The translations under genes were made by a program, and so were the position numbers. 64,000 nucleotides of DNA, from NCBI RefSeq assembly GCF_000720765.1, contig NZ_JODC01000014.1, positions 159,604-223,603 on the forward strand, given 5' to 3'. The first letter of the stretch is position 1. Every line of letters starts with the position of its first letter. Below are positions 1-9,881 of this stretch, one piece after another. Source of the DNA: Streptomyces sp. NRRL S-646 (GTDB lineage Bacteria; Actinomycetota; Actinomycetes; Streptomycetales; Streptomycetaceae). The notes beneath the pieces are model-generated. The model was not told the origin of the DNA. It worked only from the letters and a program-made list of their open reading frames with translations, and did no database searches.

Positions 1-734
1 ACCAGCTCGTACCGCCCTCCCCGCCCGCCGAGGGCGAGGAGCTGCCCGAGGACCCGGAGCATCCCCGCAACCAGCCCAAGACCTTCCACCGCGCCGAGCA
101 GGAGAAGCGGCTCAAGGCCGCCGAGCGGGCCTACCAGCAGCTCGGCAAGGTCAATCCGCTCGCCCTGGAGGAGTTCGCCGCACTGGAGGAACGCCACAAG
201 TTCCTCAGCGAGCAGCTCGAAGACCTGAAGAAGACCCGCGCCGACCTGCTCCAGGTCGTCAAGGAGGTCGACGAGCGCGTCGAGCAGGTCTTCACCGAGG
301 CCTACCGGGACACGGCCCGGGAGTTCGAGGGTGTCTTCAGCCGGCTGTTCCCGGGCGGCGAGGGGCGGCTGATCCTGACCGACCCCGACAACATGCTCAC
401 CACGGGTGTCGATGTCGAGGCCCGGCCGCCGGGCAAGAAGGTCAAGCGGCTGTCGTTGCTCTCGGGTGGCGAGCGCTCACTCACCGCCGTCGCGCTGCTG
501 GTGTCCATCTTCAAGGCCCGGCCGAGCCCGTTCTACGTCATGGACGAGGTCGAGGCCGCGCTCGACGACACCAACCTGCAGCGGCTGATCCGCATCATGC
601 AGGAGCTGCAGGAAGCCTCGCAGCTGATCGTGATCACGCACCAGAAGCGGACCATGGAGGTCGCCGACGCGCTGTACGGCGTCTCCATGCAGGGCGATGG
701 TGTGTCGAAGGTCATCAGCCAGCGGTTGCGCTGA
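1..734 (+). CDS. smc: Chromosome segregation protein SMC, C-terminal part (5' end outside window)
   Basis: Only the last 243 codons are present; the first complete codon begins at base 3. SMC is a DNA-binding ATPase that compacts and segregates the chromosome as a long coiled-coil dimer with ScpA/ScpB. The first stretch is charged and helix-rich, as expected at the end of the second coiled-coil arm. The C-terminal ATPase lobe follows, with the ABC signature LSGGERSL and the Walker B/D-loop [11 protein letters not shown]. The reading frame ends at a TGA at 732-734. A small dyad (TCAACT / AGTTGA, 738-754) lies just after the stop but has no T-run. The identification is secure from the ATPase motifs; the hinge and N-terminal head cannot be assessed. 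Confidence 0.95.
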   Translation, partial: QLVPPSPPAEGEELPEDPEHPRNQPKTFHRAEQEKRLKAAERAYQQLGKVNPLALEEFAALEERHKFLSEQLEDLKKTRADLLQVVKEVDERVEQVFTEAYRDTAREFEGVFSRLFPGGEGRLILTDPDNMLTTGVDVEARPPGKKVKRLSLLSGGERSLTAVALLVSIFKARPSPFYVMDEVEAALDDTNLQRLIRIMQELQEASQLIVITHQKRTMEVADALYGVSMQGDGVSKVISQRLR

Positions 735-801
735 ACATCAACTTCAAGAGTTGAACACATTCCCCTCACGAGTGCACTGAAAAGTCACAGACCTGCCCTC
801 T

Positions 802-829
802 TGACTTCGAAACTTGAAGGCATAGTCTC
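802..829 (+). promoter_or_regulatory. Candidate glcP promoter (TTGACT-16-TAGTCT)
   Basis: A good vegetative-type promoter is visible: TTGACT at 802-807, a 16-bp spacer, and TAGTCT at 824-829. It predicts a start near 836 and a leader of about 80 nt before the GTG at 915. An imperfect dyad (CTTC...GAAG, 806-820) lies between the two hexamers and could be an operator. The assignment rests on sequence match only. Confidence 0.5.
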
Positions 830-914
830 GGCAACGTTGTTTTTACCTTCAGGTATTACCTACCGGGAAGGGTCCCCCACCCGGCAGCGCTGCCGGTGGC
901 CCGAGGAGTTGAAC

Positions 915-2333
915 GTGACCAGCACAGTGCAGGCACAGAAGTCAGGAGCCAGAACGGCGCGTCCCGAGCACCTCGGGCGCGTCACCTTCATCGCGGCGGC
1001 GGCCGCGATGGGCGGTTTCCTGTTCGGCTACGACAGCTCCGTGATCAACGGCGCGGTCGAAGCCATCCGGGACCGCTACGGCATCGGCTCCGCGGCCCTG
1101 GCCCAGGTCATCGCCATCGCCCTGATCGGCTGTGCCATCGGCGCCGCGACCGCCGGCCGTATCGCCGACCGGATCGGCCGCATCCGGGTCATGCAGATCG
1201 CCGCCGTGCTGTTCACCGTCAGCGCCGTCGGCTCGGCGCTGCCCTTCGCGCTGTGGGACTTCGCGCTCTGGCGCGTCGTCGGCGGCTTCGCCATCGGCAT
1301 GGCCTCCGTCATCGGCCCCGCCTATATCGCCGAGGTCGCCCCGCCCGCGTACCGCGGCCGTCTCGGTTCCTTCCAGCAGGCCGCGATCGTCATCGGCATC
1401 GCGATCTCGCAGCTGGTCAACTGGGGTCTGCTGAACGCCGCCGACGGCGACCAGCGCGGCAAGCTGATGGGCCTGGAGGCCTGGCAGGTCATGCTCGGCG
1501 TCATGGTGGTGCCAGCCGTCCTCTACGGCCTGCTCTCCTTCGCCATCCCCGAGTCGCCCCGCTTCCTGATCTCCGTCGGCAGGCATGAGCGTGCCCGCGA
1601 GATCCTCGCCGAGGTCGAGGGCGAGCACGGCAACCTGGACGCCCGCGTGAACGAGATCGAGCACGCGATGAAGAGCGAGCACAAGTCCGCCTTCAAGGAC
1701 CTGCTCGGCGGTGGCTTCTTCTTCAAGCCGATCGTCTGGGTCGGCATCGGCCTCTCGGTGTTCCAGCAGTTCGTCGGCATCAACGTCGCGTTCTACTACT
1801 CCTCGACCCTGTGGCAGTCGGTCGGCGTCGACCCGACGGACTCGTTCTTCTACTCCTTCACGACGTCGATCATCAACATCCTCGGCACCGTGATCGCCAT
1901 GATCTTCGTGGACCGCGTCGGCCGTAAGCCGCTGGCCCTGATCGGCTCGATCGGCATGGTGATCGGACTCGCGCTGGAGGCCTGGGCCTTCTCGTACCAC
2001 TTGGTCGACGGCAAGCTGCCGGCCGCACAGGGCTGGACCGCCCTGATCGCCGCGCACATCTTCGTCCTCTTCTTCGCCCTGTCCTGGGGTGTGGTCGTCT
2101 GGGTCATGCTCGGCGAGATGTTCCCGAACAAGATCCGCGCCGCCGCCCTGGGCGTGGCCGCCTCCGCGCAGTGGATCGCCAACTGGGCCATCACCGCTAG
2201 CTTCCCGTCCCTGTCCGACTGGAACCTCTCCGCGACCTACGTGATCTACACGGTCTTCGCAGCGCTCTCCGTCCCGTTCGTCCTGAAGTTCGTCAAGGAG
2301 ACGAAGGGCAAGGCGCTGGAGGAGATGGGCTGA
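915..2333 (+). CDS. glcP: MFS sugar permease, glucose permease GlcP type
   Basis: This 472-residue protein belongs to the sugar porter branch of the major facilitator superfamily (MFS). Visible family motifs are GFLFGYDSSVINGA in helix 1, the loop signature GRIADRIGRIR, PESPRFL before the central loop, QQFVGINVAFYYSS in helix 7, DRVGRKPLAL between helices 8 and 9, and the C-terminal ETKGKALEEM. These match proton-coupled sugar symporters and the streptomycete glucose permease. The longer frame opens at 801, but the GTG at 915 has AGGAG about 7 nt upstream and gives the usual family length. The gene is monocistronic, with its own promoter and a strong terminator. Glucose as substrate is inferred from family and location next to smc. 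Confidence 0.88.
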   Translation: MTSTVQAQKSGARTARPEHLGRVTFIAAAAAMGGFLFGYDSSVINGAVEAIRDRYGIGSAALAQVIAIALIGCAIGAATAGRIADRIGRIRVMQIAAVLFTVSAVGSALPFALWDFALWRVVGGFAIGMASVIGPAYIAEVAPPAYRGRLGSFQQAAIVIGIAISQLVNWGLLNAADGDQRGKLMGLEAWQVMLGVMVVPAVLYGLLSFAIPESPRFLISVGRHERAREILAEVEGEHGNLDARVNEIEHAMKSEHKSAFKDLLGGGFFFKPIVWVGIGLSVFQQFVGINVAFYYSSTLWQSVGVDPTDSFFYSFTTSIINILGTVIAMIFVDRVGRKPLALIGSIGMVIGLALEAWAFSYHLVDGKLPAAQGWTALIAAHIFVLFFALSWGVVVWVMLGEMFPNKIRAAALGVAASAQWIANWAITASFPSLSDWNLSATYVIYTVFAALSVPFVLKFVKETKGKALEEMG

Positions 2334-2392
2334 GCAGCCCCGCACACTCGGGGAGAAGGGCCAAGTCCCCGCTGCCCCTCTCCTCGTACCGT

Positions 2393-2432
2393 CCGCCGCC
2401 CCCGCCCGGCACTGCCCGGGCGGGGGCGGCGG
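2393..2432. terminator. Strong bidirectional hairpin terminator after glcP
   Basis: A perfect 17-bp G+C stem (2393-2409 with 2416-2432) and a 6-nt loop lie between the 3' ends of glcP and the converging minus-strand gene. It is followed on the plus strand by CCTCTTGT. It can end transcripts from both sides. Confidence 0.8.
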
Positions 2433-2441
2433 CCTCTTGTC

Positions 2442-2819
2442 TCACCAGATGAGGACGCCCCCGCCGATCTCCAGGGCCTTGCGGATGCTCTCCTCGATGA
2501 TCCGCAGCCGCGTTTCGATCTGGTGCCGGCGCTCCTCGACCGTCCCCGGCCGGTCGGTGCGGTGGGCGAGCTCGTCGAGACGGGAGCGCAGCAGGGCGAC
2601 CTCGCGCCGGAACTCCGGCACTTCCTCGGCCTCGACGCAGAGGTCGTCGTCCGCTAGCACCGGCAGGAAGCGGGCACCCAGCGAGCGTACGAACTCCGAT
2701 CCCCACACCGTCGTACGCCAGGACTCGAACCCGCCGGACTGGTATACGTCGTCCGGTACGTCGAGGATCCGTATGCCGCCGTCCGGCTCGCGGGCGAAGA
2801 CCTCCACCAACAGGCTCAT
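2442..2819 (-). CDS. Conserved hypothetical protein, 125 aa
   Basis: This small soluble protein has no signal peptide or membrane segment. The first half is beta-rich and includes the phrase DGGIRILDVPDDVYQSGG. The second half (about residues 65-115) is a charged helical region with heptad character (FRREVALLRSRLDEL), suggesting a short coiled coil. I do not recognise a named domain. The ATG at 2819 follows a purine-rich stretch. It is downstream of, and probably co-transcribed with, the luciferase-like oxidoreductase gene at 2874-3845, with about 54 bp between them. Function is unknown. Confidence 0.7.
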   Translation of the reverse strand: MSLLVEVFAREPDGGIRILDVPDDVYQSGGFESWRTTVWGSEFVRSLGARFLPVLADDDLCVEAEEVPEFRREVALLRSRLDELAHRTDRPGTVEERRHQIETRLRIIEESIRKALEIGGGVLIW

Positions 2820-2873
2820 GGGAGTCAGTGGATCACCCGTGCACCGGACCGGACCAGCGGATATCGCTCCGCA

Positions 2874-3845
2874 TCAGCCCCCCAGCGCCGGAAGCACCCG
2901 CTCGGCGAACAGCCGCAGGCTCCGCCAGCCCTCCTCCACCGGCATCCCCCCGGCCAGCGGATGCAGTACGAGGTTGTCCAGCCCCTGCTCCACGCACTGG
3001 CCCGGCGTCAGGATCCGGTAGACGCCCTCCGCGCGCAGCTCGTCCACGCTCGTGGCCGCAGACTTCACCGCCGACCGGATGTCCCCGGACTGCCAGGAGG
3101 CGTACGTCCGCGCCTCGTGCAGGAAGTGCTCGCCGTGCTCGGCCCACACCCGGTCGGGATCCTCGGCGAGGTGCAGCAGCGGGGTCTCGGCGGCGGGCAT
3201 CATGGTCCAGCCCTCGGTGCCGTACTCGACGAGCCGCTCCTTGTAGTACGCCTCCAGCTCCGGCAGATGCGCGCTAGGGAAGAAGGGGAGACCGAGGCGG
3301 GCCGCGCGGCGGGCGGCGGCCTTGGACGAGCCGCCGACCAGGAGCAGGGGGTGCGGCTCGGTGAAGGGGCGCGGGGTGACCCGTACCATGCGGCCCCGGT
3401 ACTCGAACTCCTCCCCGGTCCAGGCCTTGAGCACCGTCTCCAGCAGCTCGTCCTGAAGCCTGCCGCGCCGCTTCCAGTCCACGTCGAACTGGGCGTACTC
3501 CTCGGGCCGGTACCCGATGCCGGCGACGGTCACCAGCCGGCCGCCGCTCAGCAGATCCAGTACGGCGATGTCCTCGGCCAGCCGCAGCGGGTCGTGCAGC
3601 GGGCCGATCACCGCCGAGACGGTGACCGCGATCCGGCGGGTCGCGCCGAAGACGGCGCCCGCGAAGGCGAACGGCGACGGCAGCCAGTTGTTGTCGACGC
3701 CGTGGTGTTCCTCGGTCTGCACGGTGGTGACGCCGTGCTCGTCGGCGTACGCGGCCATCTCCAGGGCGGCCCGGTAGCGGGCGCGGAGCGAGGCGGGGGT
3801 GGCACCGGGTTCGACGAGGTTGAAACGTACGACGGAGACGGGCAT
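2874..3845 (-). CDS. LLM-class flavin-dependent oxidoreductase (luciferase-like)
   Basis: The 323-residue sequence reads as a bacterial luciferase-like (LLM) monooxygenase, a TIM barrel using reduced FMN or F420. Supporting features are the N-terminal strand MPVSVVRFNLVEPG, TEEHHG near residue 45 (the conserved E-H pair of the family), a DPLRLAEDIAVLDLLSGGRLVTVAGIGY block typical of the cofactor-binding region, and LLVGGSSKAAARRAARLGLP. The substrate cannot be told. The ATG at 3845 is preceded by a GGGGGA ribosome site. It is transcribed away from ftsY, about 105 bp from that gene's start, so the two genes share a divergent promoter region. Confidence 0.82.
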   Translation of the reverse strand: MPVSVVRFNLVEPGATPASLRARYRAALEMAAYADEHGVTTVQTEEHHGVDNNWLPSPFAFAGAVFGATRRIAVTVSAVIGPLHDPLRLAEDIAVLDLLSGGRLVTVAGIGYRPEEYAQFDVDWKRRGRLQDELLETVLKAWTGEEFEYRGRMVRVTPRPFTEPHPLLLVGGSSKAAARRAARLGLPFFPSAHLPELEAYYKERLVEYGTEGWTMMPAAETPLLHLAEDPDRVWAEHGEHFLHEARTYASWQSGDIRSAVKSAATSVDELRAEGVYRILTPGQCVEQGLDNLVLHPLAGGMPVEEGWRSLRLFAERVLPALGG

Positions 3846-3950
3846 GGGGGTCCCCCTTCACCGGGCGGGTGTGCACGGGGACGTTAGCTGACGGAGTGTC
3901 AGACATCCAGAGGGGTGTCGCAGGACTCCATGACTGATACTGGACGCGTT

Positions 3951-5153
3951 ATGGAAACCGTCATCCTTGCTGTAGTCATCGCCGTGGTCGTGCTCGGCGC
4001 GCTCGGCGGGCTCGTCATCGGCAGCCGACGGAAGAAGTCGCTGCCCCCGCCGCCGCCCGCCGCGCCCGACATCACCGCCCCTCCGGCCGAGCCGCACGTC
4101 GGCGACGAGGCCGAGACACCCCGCGACGAACCGCGCCGGACGATAGAGGAGGTGGATCTTCCGGACGGCTCGGCGCCGGTCGCCGTCGAGGAACCGCCCG
4201 CTCTCGAAATCCCCGAGATCGAGGTCCCGGAGCCGACGGCCGGACGTCTCGTCCGCCTCCGCGCCCGCCTCTCGCGCTCCCAGAACGCGCTCGGCAAGGG
4301 GCTGCTCACGCTCCTGTCGCGCGAGCACCTCGACGAGGAGACCTGGGAGGAGATCGAGGACATCCTGCTCACCGCCGACGTCGGCGTGGCTCCCACCCAG
4401 GAGCTGGTCGAGGGCCTGCGTGAGCGAGTGAAGGTGCTCGGCACCCGCACCCCCGCCGAGCTGCGCGGCCTGCTGCGCGAGGAACTCCTCAAGCTGGTCG
4501 GCACCGACTTCGACCGCACGGTGAAGACCGAGCCCGAGACCAGCAAGCCCGGCATCGTGATGGTCGTCGGTGTCAACGGCACCGGCAAGACCACCACCAC
4601 CGGCAAGCTCGCCCGCGTCCTGGTCGCCGACGGCCGCAGTGTCGTCCTCGGTGCCGCCGACACCTTCCGTGCCGCCGCCGCGGACCAGCTGCAGACCTGG
4701 GGCGAGCGGGTCGGCGCCCACACCGTGCGCGGGCCGGAGGGCGGCGACCCCGCCTCCGTCGCCTTCGACGCGGTGAAGGAGGGCAAGGAGATGGGCTCCG
4801 ACGTCGTCCTCATCGACACCGCCGGGCGCCTGCACACCAAGACCGGGCTCATGGACGAGCTCGGCAAGGTCAAGCGCGTGGTCGAGAAGCACGCCCCGCT
4901 GGACGAGATCCTCCTCGTCCTCGACGCCACGACCGGGCAGAACGGCCTGGTGCAGGCCCGAGTGTTCGCCGAGGTCGTCGACATCACCGGCATCGTGCTC
5001 ACCAAGCTGGACGGCACGGCGAAGGGCGGCATCGTGGTCGCGGTCCAGCGCGAGCTGGGCGTGCCGGTCAAGCTGGTGGGTCTCGGCGAGGGCGCCGACG
5101 ATCTGGCGCCGTTCGAGCCGGAGGCGTTCGTGGATGCGCTTATCGGCGACTGA
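3951..5153 (+). CDS. ftsY: Signal recognition particle receptor FtsY
   Basis: FtsY is the membrane-docked SRP-family GTPase that receives ribosome-nascent chain complexes from Ffh and delivers them to SecYEG. The protein (400 aa) starts with a hydrophobic segment (about residues 3-24, ETVILAVVIAVVVLGALGG), which gives actinobacterial FtsY an N-terminal anchor. An acidic/proline-rich linker follows, then the N domain and the G domain. The GTPase motifs are clear: GVNGTGKTT (207-215), DTFRAAAADQL, DTAGRLHTK (about 289) and TKLDGTAKGG (about 351). A frame open from 3915 would add 12 residues. The ATG at 3951 puts the membrane segment at the N-terminus and is preferred. Its partner ffh is 7.4 kb downstream. 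Confidence 0.96.
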   Translation: METVILAVVIAVVVLGALGGLVIGSRRKKSLPPPPPAAPDITAPPAEPHVGDEAETPRDEPRRTIEEVDLPDGSAPVAVEEPPALEIPEIEVPEPTAGRLVRLRARLSRSQNALGKGLLTLLSREHLDEETWEEIEDILLTADVGVAPTQELVEGLRERVKVLGTRTPAELRGLLREELLKLVGTDFDRTVKTEPETSKPGIVMVVGVNGTGKTTTTGKLARVLVADGRSVVLGAADTFRAAAADQLQTWGERVGAHTVRGPEGGDPASVAFDAVKEGKEMGSDVVLIDTAGRLHTKTGLMDELGKVKRVVEKHAPLDEILLVLDATTGQNGLVQARVFAEVVDITGIVLTKLDGTAKGGIVVAVQRELGVPVKLVGLGEGADDLAPFEPEAFVDALIGD

Positions 5154-5205
5154 GCGCCGGACACGTGGTTGTTTTACTACCCGCCCGGAATGCCCGAAAT
5201 GTAAA

Positions 5206-5246
5206 GAAGCGCCCGCCCCCAAGGTGCAGTTGGGGCCGGGCGCTTC
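5206..5246. terminator. Hairpin terminator between ftsY and the converging gene
   Basis: A long stem pairs 5206-5222 with 5230-5246, with one C-C mismatch and a 7-nt loop. Its outer arms are GAAGCGCCCG and CGGGCGCTTC. It sits between the 3' ends of ftsY and the minus-strand gene and probably serves both. Confidence 0.75.
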
Positions 5247-5271
5247 GCTGTGTACGTATGTGCAGATACGG

Positions 5272-5928
5272 CTATGCCCGCGACCGATGCGCCACATAGG
5301 CCAGCGTCCCCAGCAGTAGCCGGGCCGCCGGCGGTTTCGTGGCCGAATCCAGCGCCGGGGGCCGCAGCCAGCGCACCGGCCCCAGGCCGCCCCGGTCGGA
5401 GGGCGGGGCCGTGATGTACGTGCCGAGGCCCAGGCCGCGGAGGTCGAGGGAGGTCGGGTCGTCCCAGCCCATGCGGTACAGGAGCTCGGGGAGCTCGGCG
5501 GCGGCGCCGGGGGCGACGAAGAACTGGGCGCGGCCCTCGGGGGTCGCGGTGACCGGGCCGACCGGGAGGCCCATGCGCTCCAGGCGGACCAGGGCGCGGC
5601 GGCCGGCGGGCTCGGCCACCTCGAGGACGTCGAACGCCCGGCCGACCGCGAGCATGACCGACGCCCCGGGGAACTCGCCCCATGTCTTGGTCACTTCGTC
5701 GAGCGTGGCGCCGGCCTGGACCTGGGGCGCGAACTCCAGGGGATGCGCCCCTGGTGCGCTGCAGTCCGCCCGGCCGCAGGAGCAGTCGCCTGCCGCGGCC
5801 CGGGCCCCCGGGACCACGTCCCAGCCCCAGAGCCCGGTGAACTCGGCGACGGCGGTGCACTCCGAGGAGCGGCCGCGCCGACGCGAGCCGGAGCGGATCT
5901 CCCGGATGCCGCCGATCGTGAAGCCCAT
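5272..5928 (-). CDS. Primase-polymerase (PrimPol-like) fold protein, probably inactive
   Basis: A 218-residue stand-alone protein resembles the N-terminal domain of bifunctional DNA primase/polymerases of plasmids and phages. Family-like features are the small zinc-type cluster CSCGRADCSAPGAHP (about residues 48-62), a central ASVMLAVGRAFDVLEV segment, and the C-terminal TYITAPPS. Active family members carry a D-x-D/E metal site in a strand reading roughly LDVD. Here the matching stretch reads DVLEVAEPAG, so the second acid seems lost. The ATG at 5928 has GGAGGGGG just upstream. It is transcribed divergently from nsdA across a 446-bp region. The fold assignment is moderately sure; a regulatory or DNA-binding role is only inference. 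Confidence 0.7.
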   Translation of the reverse strand: MGFTIGGIREIRSGSRRRGRSSECTAVAEFTGLWGWDVVPGARAAAGDCSCGRADCSAPGAHPLEFAPQVQAGATLDEVTKTWGEFPGASVMLAVGRAFDVLEVAEPAGRRALVRLERMGLPVGPVTATPEGRAQFFVAPGAAAELPELLYRMGWDDPTSLDLRGLGLGTYITAPPSDRGGLGPVRWLRPPALDSATKPPAARLLLGTLAYVAHRSRA

Positions 5929-6374
5929 GCCCCCTCCAACGGGTCCGACGCGTCGGTGGTTACGACGCGGATGCGGATCGTGACCCTGTGTTTCCGGACG
6001 GCACCGGCCCCGCGTGGTCCGGGCGGCGCTGGGGGTGCCCCGGGTGGTGAACTCGGCGACGCGCGCCCCTGAGTGCTTCGCTCCGCCTACTCCCGATCGG
6101 TCTATGTCAAGTGAATCGCGTGGAGGCCACCGTGAGTTCATTCGAAGGGGTGGCGAATGGTGGCGTTTCTGGGATCGCCATGGCTGGACCAGTGATCGTA
6201 GGATTACTTTGAGTGCACGAGTCCTGGGGGCACATGCACTCGTGGGTATGCCGGAGGCAACTCGGCATCCCGTTCGAAGGGTGAGAACCGGCGGACGGGC
6301 AGCTGTATTTACCGGCATTCTGATAGGGCTTGGCGCACTCAGCGACAAGTGGTCTCAGGGATGGGGGCGTTCCA
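5929..6374. promoter_or_regulatory. Divergent regulatory region between PrimPol-like gene and nsdA
   Basis: These 446 bp show no convincing gene. They contain a 7-bp inverted repeat GAGTGCA (6211-6217) / TGCACTC (6235-6241) and two near-identical TTCGAAGGG words (6139-6147 and 6273-6281). The A+T content is visibly higher than in neighbouring coding DNA around 6080-6330. No clear -35/-10 pair could be chosen. This is the place to expect control of nsdA. Confidence 0.4.
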
Positions 6375-7865
6375 GTGAGCGGCAACGGCGGAAGCGGGAC
6401 GACCGCGACCAGCACGGACAAGCGCCCCAACGAGTTGCTCACGTCCTGGTTCGTGCGCAGCGGCTGGTCGAAGGGCGAACTGGCCCGTCAAGTCAACCGC
6501 AGGGCGCGCCAGTTGGGTGCCAATCACATCTCCACGGACACCTCCCGGGTGCGCCGCTGGCTGGACGGCGAGAACCCCCGCGAGCCGATCCCCAGGATCC
6601 TGTCCGAGCTGTTCTCCGAGCGCTTCGGCTGCGTGGTCTCCGTCGAGGACATCGGCCTGCGCACGGCCCGTCAGTCACCCTCCGTGTCCGGCGTCGACCT
6701 GCCCTGGACGGGCCCGCAGACAGTGGCTCTGCTCAGCGAGTTCTCGCGCAGCGACCTGATGCTGGCGCGGCGCGGCTTCCTCGGTACCTCGCTGGCCCTG
6801 TCCGCGGGCCCGTCCCTCATCGAGCCCATGCAGCGCTGGCTGGTGCCCTCGCCCCAGGCTCCGCAGCCGGAGCCGGAGCCGGAGCCGTCGGCCGCGCCCC
6901 GTCGGCCCGGCCGGCTCTCCAAGCCCGAGCTGGACCTCCTGGAGTCCACGACGGTGATGTTCCGGCAGTGGGACGCCCAGTGCGGCGGCGGCCTGCGCCG
7001 CAAGGCGGTCGTCGGCCAGCTGCATGAGGTGACGGACCTCCTCCAGGAGCCCCAGCCGGAGACCACCACCAGGAAGCTGTTCAAGGTCGCCGGGGAGCTT
7101 GCGGAGCTGGCCGGCTGGATGTCGTACGACGTCGGGCTCCAGCCGACCGCCCAGAAGTACTTCGTCCTCGCCCTGCACGCCGCCAAGGAGGCGGGCGACA
7201 AGCCGCTCGGCTCGTACATCCTCTCCAGCATGAGCCGCCAGATGATCCACCTCGGCAGGCCCGACGACGCGCTGGAACTGATCCACCTCGCGCAGTACGG
7301 CAGCCGGGACTGCGCGAGCCCCCGCACCCAGTCGATGCTGTATGCGATGGAGGCCCGCGCCTACGCCAACATGGGGCAGCCCGGCAAGTGCAAGCGGGCC
7401 GTCCGGATGGCCGAGGACACCTTCGCGGACGTGGACGAGTGGGACGACCCGGACCCCGACTGGATCCGCTTCTTCTCCGAGGCCGAGCTGCACGGCGAGA
7501 ACAGCCACTCCTACCGCGACCTCGCCTACGTCGCGGGCCGCAGCCCCACCTACGCGTCCCTGGCCGAGCCCGTGATGCAGCAGGCCGTAGAGCTCTTCTC
7601 CCGGGACACCGAGCACCAGCGCTCGTATGCACTGAACCTGATCGGCATGGCCACGGTGCACCTGCTGCAGCGTGAGCCCGAGCGGAGTGCGGTGCTGGCC
7701 GAGCAGGCCATGCACATCGCCAAGAAGGTCCGCTCCGAGCGCGTGAACACTCGTATTCGAAAGACGGTCGACACGGCCGTACGCGATTTCGGGGACCTCG
7801 CCGAGATCGTGGACCTCACCGAGAAGCTCGCCGTCGAGCTCCCGGAGACCGCCGAGGCGGTCTGA
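6375..7865 (+). CDS. nsdA: Developmental regulator NsdA (TPR-like)
   Basis: NsdA is a streptomycete protein reported to repress sporulation and antibiotic production. The 496-residue product begins with a helix-turn-helix-like region (about residues 18-65, FVRSGWSKGELARQVNRRA then TSRVRRWLDGENP). A proline/glutamate linker (about 160-180) follows, then a long array of tetratricopeptide-like helices, for example AQKYFVLALHAAKEAGD and PDDALELIHLAQYGSRD. No membrane segment is predicted. The frame is open from 6330, but the GTG at 6375, preceded by GGGGGCG, gives the best fit; this start is uncertain. The location beside amtB-glnK-glnD matches the order I recall from model streptomycetes. Confidence 0.88.
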   Translation: MSGNGGSGTTATSTDKRPNELLTSWFVRSGWSKGELARQVNRRARQLGANHISTDTSRVRRWLDGENPREPIPRILSELFSERFGCVVSVEDIGLRTARQSPSVSGVDLPWTGPQTVALLSEFSRSDLMLARRGFLGTSLALSAGPSLIEPMQRWLVPSPQAPQPEPEPEPSAAPRRPGRLSKPELDLLESTTVMFRQWDAQCGGGLRRKAVVGQLHEVTDLLQEPQPETTTRKLFKVAGELAELAGWMSYDVGLQPTAQKYFVLALHAAKEAGDKPLGSYILSSMSRQMIHLGRPDDALELIHLAQYGSRDCASPRTQSMLYAMEARAYANMGQPGKCKRAVRMAEDTFADVDEWDDPDPDWIRFFSEAELHGENSHSYRDLAYVAGRSPTYASLAEPVMQQAVELFSRDTEHQRSYALNLIGMATVHLLQREPERSAVLAEQAMHIAKKVRSERVNTRIRKTVDTAVRDFGDLAEIVDLTEKLAVELPETAEAV

Positions 7866-8045
7866 AATCCCTTGACCCCGGTCACGGCCGGCCCTCCCGA
7901 ACTGCCCGACTCGGCTCCCCCCATGCCAGGTCATCGGAAGGCCGCCCGTGGCCGGTTTTCTTCCTCGGTGAAGGTTGCGCCACGATAACGATGAACTCAC
8001 CCGACATCCGGCAGTTCATCGAGGCGTAACACACGGGGCGCCTTC

Positions 8046-8083
8046 GTCACGGCGGCGAAACAACGAGGGGCTTCCAACGAAAC
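8046..8083 (+). promoter_or_regulatory. Candidate GlnR binding site upstream of amtB
   Basis: Within the 315-bp gap before amtB the sequence GTCAC-n6-GAAAC (8046-8061) matches the published GlnR a-site form gTnAC-n6-GaAAC. A second GAAAC at 8079-8083 lies exactly 22 bp after the first, the expected a/b spacing, although its upstream half (GGGCT) is poor. A lone GTAAC is at 8026-8030. GlnR activates amtB-glnK-glnD under nitrogen limitation in S. coelicolor, so the position makes sense. The rest of 7866-8180 holds no gene. Confidence 0.6.
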
Positions 8084-8180
8084 CGCGCTGCGCCAATCTC
8101 ATGGCGCATAACCGGCCCACCCCTCATGACCGCTTCAGGCTTCGCCCGCACGGGGCCGTACCAACGACGAGGAGACGCCG

Positions 8181-9853
<1,673 letters not shown>

Positions 9854-9881
9854 CAGAAGAAGTAAGGACAGGAGCTGCTGG

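Noticed and set aside
5929..6348. N-terminal extension of the PrimPol-like protein up to 6348
   Set aside because: The ATG at 5928 has a strong ribosome site, and the upstream frame has no family-like sequence.
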